From positions 1 to 10,900 of the forward strand of contig DATITC010000111.1 of the NCBI GenBank assembly GCA_035468175.1: a DNA stretch of 10,900 bases, read 5' to 3'. The DNA is from JAVEDQ01 sp035468175 (GTDB taxonomy: Bacteria > Actinomycetota > Actinomycetes > Frankiales > Frankiaceae). The notes under the pieces were generated by a model, which worked only from the letters and a program-made list of their open reading frames with translations, searched no databases and was not told the origin of the DNA. Of this stretch, positions 5,433-10,900 are shown piece after piece. A program made the position numbers and the translations under genes. Within the stretch, counting starts at the first letter, position 1, and every line of letters starts with the position of its first letter.

Positions 5433-7949
5433 CTACCGGTGCCCGGAGAAGGAGATCACTTGCTGGATGCCGGTCGGCCGGTTCGTGTAGCGCATGGTGG
5501 TGGGCAGCAGGCCCGGGGTGAACGTGATCCGCTCGACCTTGGCATCCGAGTGCCAGGCGGCCGGATCGCTTCCCTGTTGGGCCTGCAACTGCGCCCCTGC
5601 GGCGTCGATCGCCACCCAGATCGACTTCTGGCACGCGGCCTTGTCGCCGTTGCCGCAGAAGCGGCTGGCGTCGGGCGCGGCCACCGGGTCCCCGAGCAGG
5701 GTGTGGAGGTCCTTGTCGAGGTACTGGTACCAACCTGAGTACTGGCCCTTCGGCGGCGAGTCGAACCGGGGCACCAGCGTGTTCAGCTCGTCGAGTTGCG
5801 GACCGAGGACCGGCCCCATCGCGGCGTCCGCGATCTTGGGCCAGGCGACGTCCATCACGGCGGCCCCGGGGTCGTCGATGGTGCCGTTCAGGTCACGGTC
5901 GAGGCGGCTGCCGCCGTGGGCGGACCAGTCCTCGAGCAACTGCAGCGTCCGCGCGGCTCGCGGGTCGGGGGCGGGCGAGTCCGCGAGCAGCCGGCCTAGC
6001 AGTGGGACGGTGTCGATCGCCCGGACATCCTGGGTGCCGGCCGCGTTCATGGCCGACGTCATGGCCGGCAGCGACCACTTGCCGTTCTGCGAGAGCCGGT
6101 CGAGGTTCTTGTTCAAGAGATCGACCCGGCCGTCCGGCCCGGACCGCATCCATTCGTCGTCGGCCGCGCCGAAGCCGGCAGCGATGTTGTTGTTCCAATT
6201 CACGATCCGGCCGCGTTGCGGATCGGTGCCGTGCGGATGGGCGTCCGCAGGCAGGAACCCCTGCCATTCGTAGCCGCCCGTGCCGTCGGTCAGGAGCCCG
6301 GGGTCGACGGACGGCGGTCGCTGCGGAAGCAGACCCGACGTGTACTCCGCGAGGTGCTGGGAGTCGATGTAGAAGGAGTTGAAGGTCTGCGGCGACTGGC
6401 CGGCGGCAGCGAAGAACGTCTGCGGGCTCGTGACCGCGCCGGTGGACAGGTCCCGGTAGAGCAGCAGGTCGAGGGCGTCCTTGCCGAAGTCCGAGCGCTT
6501 CGAGGAAATCGCCACCTTCTTACCGTGCACGGTGGCGTAACCGGTGACGGGCCCGTGCACGGTGGTCCTGAACGACACCTTCTGGTCGGGGGCTCCGCCG
6601 CTTCCTTTGAGTGTTCCGGCGTCGAAGGTGTCCATCGGCCGACACGTGCCTTGGTAGAGGTAGGACGTGTCGCCCCCGCCGCAGAGCGTCTCCGCGTACT
6701 GGTCGATGATGTCGCCGCTGGCCGAGGTCAGCGTGGTCGCGAAGTCGGCGCCGCGGCCGATCAGCATGTAGCCCGGGAACGGGGCCGAGGTCGCTCCACG
6801 CCACACCAGTCCCGGCGCGTGCATGTCGATCTCGTACGTCAGCCCCGGGTAGTAGTAGCCGATCTGCGGGCCGCCGACCAGCAGCGGATGCCCGGTCGCC
6901 GAGTGCTGGGCGTCCACCATCAGCTCGTTCGAGGCCCGGGCCGGCGCCGGTGTCTGGGCCGGCTGGCCGGAGGCGGACACGGCGTGGTAGCTGCCGGGGT
7001 CGATGATCACGTTTCCGACGGCCGCCTGCGGCACCGCCTCGTACGGGAACTGACCGTCGATGCTGGTCGGCTGCCCCGGGTCGTCGTGCTGACGCAGGTC
7101 GTTGAACACGGACAGGCCGCGCTGGATCCCGAGGCGTCCCTGCAGGCCGGCCAGGAACTGGGTCCGACGCGCCTCGTCTCCGCCGCCCTGGCCCACGAAC
7201 TGGCCCTTGAGCGCCTCGAGCGCGAAGGTGTCGTTGCGGGTCCACGGCTTGGCACCCGACTTGGTCGCGGCGTGGTAGGCGTTGACGCCCGCGGAGAACG
7301 TGTCGATGTCGTGCAGCACGGCGCGGCCCTTCGGCCCAGCCTGCTCGAGCGCGGCGCTCTGCGCCGACAAGGTCTGCTCGGTCTGCTGGCTGGGCTCGAA
7401 GTTCTGCAGCTTGGAGATTAGGTCGAGGGCGACCAGACCGGGAGCGCCTATCGCGGCGACCCTCGAGTTGTACCGGGCCTGCTCGAGCAGCAGGCCGCGG
7501 TCCTCGGCGGCGATCCACCCCGACGCCCAGATGCCCCCGTCGTAGGACGTGGCCGTCACGTGCGGCACGTGGAAGCGGTCCCGCACCAGCTGGACCCCCG
7601 CCATCGGAACCTGCTCCGGCTGGCCCGGACCGTCCTCCCCGACGCCGAAGCCCTCCGACTTGAAGTCGTCCAGCAGGTCCTGCTGGCTCACCTGGTCGAA
7701 TCGCGGCGTGAGCGCGTCGTACATCTTGGCCTGAGTGTCCGCCCCTGCCGGCGGAGGCACAGACCCGTACTGACCGTGCGGAAGGATGTTCCGGGCGTAG
7801 GTGGCGTAGTCGAACTCAGCTCCGTGGCCGCTGCCAGGGCCCGGCCCACTCGGGGGAGCAGAGTGCCGGGACCCGCTGCAGGCCGTCATCGTGACGGCGA
7901 GGAGCACACCGCATGTTGCAGCCACGGCACGAGACCTTCGGATCAGCAT
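5433..7949 (-). CDS. Penicillin acylase family N-terminal nucleophile hydrolase, exported lipoprotein
   Basis: The 838-residue product belongs to the Ntn-hydrolase penicillin acylase family, which hydrolyses amide bonds of acyl side chains (beta-lactams, acyl-homoserine lactones or other N-acyl compounds; the substrate cannot be read from sequence). The N-terminus MLIRRSRAVAATCGVLLAVT ends in TAC with Cys24, a lipoprotein signal, so the enzyme should be anchored outside the membrane. The alpha chain follows, with RDRFHVPHVTA and GWIAAEDRGLLLEQAR. The self-cleavage site is before Ser340 (A|SNELMVDAQHSATGHPLLVGG), making that Ser the beta-chain nucleophile. GYYYPGL and APGLVWRGA fit the actinobacterial subfamily, and N584-W-N-N-N carries the conserved active-site Asn. 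Length is normal for a full precursor and nothing appears broken. The start at 7949 has only a weak AGGG ribosome site. A gap of about 390 bases separates it from the malic enzyme gene upstream, so it is probably transcribed alone. Confidence 0.92.
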   Translation of the reverse strand: MLIRRSRAVAATCGVLLAVTMTACSGSRHSAPPSGPGPGSGHGAEFDYATYARNILPHGQYGSVPPPAGADTQAKMYDALTPRFDQVSQQDLLDDFKSEGFGVGEDGPGQPEQVPMAGVQLVRDRFHVPHVTATSYDGGIWASGWIAAEDRGLLLEQARYNSRVAAIGAPGLVALDLISKLQNFEPSQQTEQTLSAQSAALEQAGPKGRAVLHDIDTFSAGVNAYHAATKSGAKPWTRNDTFALEALKGQFVGQGGGDEARRTQFLAGLQGRLGIQRGLSVFNDLRQHDDPGQPTSIDGQFPYEAVPQAAVGNVIIDPGSYHAVSASGQPAQTPAPARASNELMVDAQHSATGHPLLVGGPQIGYYYPGLTYEIDMHAPGLVWRGATSAPFPGYMLIGRGADFATTLTSASGDIIDQYAETLCGGGDTSYLYQGTCRPMDTFDAGTLKGSGGAPDQKVSFRTTVHGPVTGYATVHGKKVAISSKRSDFGKDALDLLLYRDLSTGAVTSPQTFFAAAGQSPQTFNSFYIDSQHLAEYTSGLLPQRPPSVDPGLLTDGTGGYEWQGFLPADAHPHGTDPQRGRIVNWNNNIAAGFGAADDEWMRSGPDGRVDLLNKNLDRLSQNGKWSLPAMTSAMNAAGTQDVRAIDTVPLLGRLLADSPAPDPRAARTLQLLEDWSAHGGSRLDRDLNGTIDDPGAAVMDVAWPKIADAAMGPVLGPQLDELNTLVPRFDSPPKGQYSGWYQYLDKDLHTLLGDPVAAPDASRFCGNGDKAACQKSIWVAIDAAGAQLQAQQGSDPAAWHSDAKVERITFTPGLLPTTMRYTNRPTGIQQVISFSGHR

Positions 7950-8341
7950 GACGGGACCCTATGTTCACCCGCCTGCTGCACTGTGGGATGCCTCATGCGG
8001 GTGTTCCGTCGACAAGGCAGCCCCTTCCAGCGGGCGGCTGAACCGGTCAGGCAGCGGAGTGGACCTGGATCAACGAGCGGCTAGCGGACGGGTCTAACCG
8101 GCACGCGTTCCTGGGCATGAGGCCCAGAGTCCAAGGACCCGGTCCCTTCTCGGGCGGCGCTCTCGGCGGCCAGGTCCGCATCTTCGACACGTTCTCGGTG
8201 TGAACGGATTTGGCGCGTGGTCATCGCCCGAGCGCTCGCCAGGATGATCGGGCAGTAGCGACCGGGTGCGGACGCGCTCCCGACGAGCTGCTCCGGCACG
8301 ATCGCCGGCGGGGCGCCCTCGGCCGGCCACGCTTCCTGGCG
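7950..8341. other. Intergenic stretch of about 390 bases between the malic enzyme and penicillin acylase genes
   Basis: This should hold the end signal of the malic enzyme gene and the promoter of the acylase gene. I found no convincing hexamers. GC-rich self-complementary blocks near 8300-8335 could form a hairpin after the malic enzyme stop. Short frames on either strand here have no ribosome site and Arg-rich composition, and I do not call them. Confidence 0.4.
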
Positions 8342-9853
8342 TCAGGAGTCTCGATCGTCGCTCACCATCGACTGACGGCTGGCGCCCGTCGGCAAACGTG
8401 CGGCTTCCTCGGCGCCGGGCACGCGCGGTCGGCGGCCGACGCCGGCCTCCGATGCGGCGCGGGCGACCGCCTCCGCGACGATCGGTGCGACGCTGCGATC
8501 GAAGACGCTGGGGATGATGAAGTCGGGGGCGAGATCCTCCGGCTGCACGACCGAGGCGATCGCGTGGGCAGCGGCGAGCTGCATGTCCTCGGTGATGTCG
8601 GAGGCGCGGACGTCGAGCGCGCCGCGGAAAATGCCCGGGAACGCAAGGACGTTGTTGATCTGGTTTGGGTAGTCGGAGCGACCGGTGCCGACGACTGCCA
8701 CCACCCCCTCGATGTCTTCGGGCGCCACCTCGGGGCTCGGGTTCGCCATGGCGAAGACGATCGCCTCCTTGGCCATGGAGCGGATGCCGGAGGCCGAGAC
8801 TGCGCCAGGGCCGGAAAGGCCGATGAAGACGTCGGCGCCGGCCAGCGCGTCGTCGGCGCCGCCGTGCAGCTTGCGCGGGTTCGTCAGCCTGGCGTACTCG
8901 GCTTTGACGCCGTCGAGGTCGGGGCGCCCGCTGTGCACGATTCCGCGACGGTCACAGCCGATGACCTCGCCGGCGCCGGCGGCGAGCAGCATCTTTGTCG
9001 TCGCGATGCCCGCGGCCCCCACGCCCGAGATGACGATGCGCACTTCTTCGAGCCTCTTGCCGACCAGTCGAAGCGCGTTGAGGAGAGCCGCGAGCACGAC
9101 CACGGCCGTGCCGTGCTGATCGTCGTGGAAGACCGGGATATCGAGCGCCGTGCGCAGCCGTGCCTCGATCTCGAAGCAGCGTGGCGCGGCGATGTCCTCG
9201 AGATTGATGCCGCCGAAAACGGGGGCCACCGCCATCACTGTGGCGACGATCTGGTCCGGGTCGGTGGTGGACAGGCAGAGCGGAAAGGCGTCTACGCCGC
9301 CGAACTCCTTGAACAACACCGCCTTGCCTTCCATCACGGGCAGCGCGGCCTCCGGGCCGATGTCACCGAGGCCGAGAACGGCCGTCCCGTCGGTGACGAC
9401 CGCGACCATGTTCTGCTTGATCGTCAGGTTCCAGACCCGACCCGGATCGTCGGCGATCGCTCGGCAGACCCGGGCCACACCTGGCGTGTAGACCATCGAC
9501 AGGTCGTCACGCGTCGTCAAAGGCACCTTCGGGCGCATCTCGAGCTTGCCCCCGAGGTGCAGCAGGAATGTCCGGTCTGAGACGTGCCCGACATCCACCC
9601 CCTCCACTGCGCGCACGGCCTGGACGATCCGCTCCAGGTGTCCCGCGTCGTCGGCGAACACGGTGACGTCGCGGATCTTTCGTCCGCGCTCGACGCGGAC
9701 GAGGTCGATGGCATCCAGCAAGCCCCCCGCCTCGCCGATCGCACGAGCGACCGAGGCGAACGCTCCTGGCCGGTTATCGAGCCGAACGCGAATCGTTGCA
9801 CTGAATGAGGCGGATGGGTGCATGACCGACCTTGGATTCGTTGCCATCACCAT
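8342..9853 (-). CDS. NAD-dependent malic enzyme with N-terminal ACT domain
   Basis: The 503-residue enzyme oxidatively decarboxylates malate to pyruvate, linking the TCA cycle with pyruvate metabolism in the cytoplasm. Residues about 17-92 form an ACT-type regulatory domain (TIRVRLDNRPGAFASVARAI), often the site of amino-acid or metabolite control. The malic domain follows: VYTPGVA with the likely proton donor Tyr122, DGTAVLGLGDIGPEAALPVM, the likely base Lys177 in EGKAVLFKEFGG, metal ligands E219-D220 and the D244-D245 pair in FHDDQHGTA. The NAD-binding motif is GVGAAG (277-282), then ANPSPEV and GRSDYPNQINNVLAFPG. NAD rather than NADP use is inferred from overall similarity. The start is uncertain: ATG 9853, 9847 and 9823 are all possible, and the last has an AAGG 6 nt upstream. 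All of these leave the ACT domain intact. No damage is visible. Confidence 0.93.
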   Translation of the reverse strand: MVMATNPRSVMHPSASFSATIRVRLDNRPGAFASVARAIGEAGGLLDAIDLVRVERGRKIRDVTVFADDAGHLERIVQAVRAVEGVDVGHVSDRTFLLHLGGKLEMRPKVPLTTRDDLSMVYTPGVARVCRAIADDPGRVWNLTIKQNMVAVVTDGTAVLGLGDIGPEAALPVMEGKAVLFKEFGGVDAFPLCLSTTDPDQIVATVMAVAPVFGGINLEDIAAPRCFEIEARLRTALDIPVFHDDQHGTAVVVLAALLNALRLVGKRLEEVRIVISGVGAAGIATTKMLLAAGAGEVIGCDRRGIVHSGRPDLDGVKAEYARLTNPRKLHGGADDALAGADVFIGLSGPGAVSASGIRSMAKEAIVFAMANPSPEVAPEDIEGVVAVVGTGRSDYPNQINNVLAFPGIFRGALDVRASDITEDMQLAAAHAIASVVQPEDLAPDFIIPSVFDRSVAPIVAEAVARAASEAGVGRRPRVPGAEEAARLPTGASRQSMVSDDRDS

Positions 9854-10030
9854 GGATCGCTGCTTCTCAAAAGGCAGCAGCGGCCGTCGACACTGGAATG
9901 GCGCTTCGGGTATCGGTAGAGGCTGAAGTCCCGCTCAGGCCTGGGCGGAGATACTGCTGCCTCCCCGATGGAGGTACCAACAGTCGGTGCTGGTCCAGCC
10001 GTGGACGAACGTCGGCGGCCGCGGTGGCGT
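9854..10030. other. Divergent intergenic region between the malic enzyme gene and cpaF copy B
   Basis: This must contain the minus-strand promoter of the malic enzyme gene. CCTCC and GGAGG arms near 9960-9975 could form a small hairpin. I could not assign hexamers with confidence. The right end grades into the conserved box and promoter of cpaF copy B. Confidence 0.35.
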
Positions 10031-10039
10031 TTGTCCACA
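10031..10039 (+). promoter_or_regulatory. TTGTCCACA box upstream of cpaF copy B (DnaA-box-like)
   Basis: This is the same 9-mer as at 4549-4557, again 16 nt before the -35 hexamer and followed by AGCT. Its retention while surrounding bases differ argues that it has a role in the module. Confidence 0.4.
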
Positions 10040-10055
10040 GCTCGTTATCCTTGGC

Positions 10056-10084
10056 TTGTCACGTTCCGTACAGCTACGTACAGT
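10056..10084 (+). promoter_or_regulatory. Promoter of cpaF copy B
   Basis: TTGTCA (10056-10061) and TACAGT (10079-10084) are 17 bp apart, matching copy A in spacing and position. The leader right after the -10 (GTGACC.ACTGAC.G.TTTG) is also shared, as is the GGGGG ribosome site before GTG 10125. Confidence 0.6.
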
Positions 10085-10124
10085 GACCGACTGACCGGTT
10101 TGCGAGGTCTTTCGGGGGTTCGTC

Positions 10125-10802
10125 GTGACGATACGCGCTTTTGACGCACGTCTTGACGCGTCTGCGGCTGCTCTAGCGGAGGTCGAGGACCAGCTCCGGC
10201 ATCTCATTCGCAATCGCGGAATTGACCCGTCGCGGGATGCGGGAGCAGCCCGCCGGTTGGTGCAGGAAGCGCTGGACGCCTACGGCGAACGGACGCTCGG
10301 CGGCGTCCTACCGACCATCGCCGACCCAGACAGTGCCGCCAACGCTCTCTATGACCGCGTCGCCGGGGCCGGGCCCTTGCAGCGTTACCTCGATGACCCA
10401 GATATCGAGGAAATTTGGATCAACGAGCCAGGCCGCGTGTTCGTCGCCCGGCAGGGCCGGAGTGAGCTGACGACGACGCTCCTGACCGACGAGCAGGTGC
10501 AGGACCTGGTCGAGCGGATGTTGAAGACCTCCGGTCGCCGGGTCGACCTCTCTCAGCCATTCGTCGACGCCACGCTGGCCGACGGGTCGCGGTTGCACGT
10601 CGTCATCCCGGACATCACTCGCCGGCATTGGTCGGTGAACGTTCGGAAGTTCGTTCTGCCTGCGGGGCATCTCGACGAGCTGGTCGAACTCGGCACCATC
10701 ACCGAGCAGGCGGCCCGCTTCCTCGAAGCAGCCATCGTCGCCGGGCTCAACGTCGTCGTCGCGGGCGGCACGCAGGCCGGGAAGACGACTCTCCTCAACT
10801 AG
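10125..10802 (+). pseudogene. cpaF: cpaF copy B: CpaF/TadA ATPase gene cut off immediately after the Walker A motif
   Basis: GTG 10125 opens a 225-codon frame matching the first half of CpaF-type VirB11-family ATPases: the N-terminal domain (LVQEALDAYGER, VAGAGPLQRYLDDPDIEEIW and INEPGRVFV), then RVDLSQPFVDATLADGSRLH, and the Walker A loop GGTQAGKTTLLN at residues 214-225. Full CpaF proteins continue for roughly 180 more residues with the Asp box, Walker B and His box. Here a TAG (10800-10802) follows LLN directly, and the next hundred bases do not read as CpaF in any frame I tried. The product could bind but should not hydrolyse ATP. The promoter and ribosome site look intact. Copy A (4643) shares about 72 of its first 99 residues. 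Confidence 0.78.
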
Positions 10803-10900
10803 GCACTCGGACATAGGTTGGCACGGGGGCTGCAGAGAGCCGTCCGTCTCTTGGCTCCGAGGTTCAGGCAGCCCAAAGCCATGTCCACACTAGATTGACG
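10803..10900. other. Sequence beyond the cpaF copy B breakpoint, unassigned
   Basis: These 98 bases do not continue CpaF. A small GAGCC/GGCTC inverted repeat lies near 10837-10857. The stretch is too short to identify the element or gene that replaced the ATPase core. Confidence 0.3.

Noticed and set aside
6216..7421. A 401-codon open frame on the plus strand
   Set aside because: It is the antisense shadow of the penicillin acylase gene in GC-rich DNA; composition is Arg/Val/Gly-rich without motifs.
8066..8077. TGGATCAACGAG shared with cpaF copy B, suggesting a third cpaF fragment
   Set aside because: The match is only 12 bases with no extension on either side, and 12-base repeats are expected by chance in a window of this size.
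8210..9580. A 456-codon open frame on the plus strand
   Set aside because: It lies antisense to the malic enzyme gene, whose motifs are unmistakable; the plus-strand reading is His/Asp/Arg-rich and has no domain.
1..10900. CRISPR arrays, rRNA or tRNA genes
   Set aside because: No regularly spaced short repeats, no rRNA-like conserved blocks and no cloverleaf with a T-loop GTTCGA-type signature were seen on either strand.

Overview
The window is GC-rich DNA (roughly two thirds G+C) with GTG starts, purine-rich Shine-Dalgarno sites and typical actinobacterial proteins: an ACT-domain NAD malic enzyme, an SNALL-type penicillin acylase lipoprotein and CpaF of a tad/Flp pilus system. This points to a member of the Actinomycetota; I cannot name a genus. 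Most complete genes lie on the minus strand; the plus strand carries only two broken cpaF copies.

Region 1 (1-3126) is accessory. From right to left on the minus strand it holds the 3' end of a TctC/Bug-type binding protein gene, a small gene with a strong ribosome site (2668-2913), a tight three-gene run (two apparently paralogous YbjN-fold proteins, then a Cys-pair protein) and the start of a VOC-family gene at the left edge. A 65-bp imperfect direct repeat (165-229 and 3061-3126) includes the tctC stop region and brackets these cargo genes. Removing the bracketed DNA would place tctC directly upstream of the VOC gene. The last cargo gene runs out of its natural frame at the left repeat. 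This looks like an insertion or recombination scar; no integrase is visible.

Region 2 (3099-4641) holds the tctC-like gene, which lacks a signal peptide, and a small endonuclease VII-type HNH gene that looks 5'-truncated. It ends with a promoter facing right.

Region 3 (4549-10802) is bracketed by two diverged copies of one module: a TTGTCCACA box, a promoter with a 17-bp spacer, a G-rich ribosome site and the N-terminus of CpaF. Copy A stops after about 99 codons, exactly where a nested palindrome begins. Copy B stops right after the Walker A motif. Between them, on the minus strand, are an intact malic enzyme gene and an intact penicillin acylase gene, which look like ordinary chromosomal cargo.

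The strongest candidates for something undescribed are the repeat-bounded cargo module of region 1 and the repeated promoter-plus-truncated-cpaF module of region 3.
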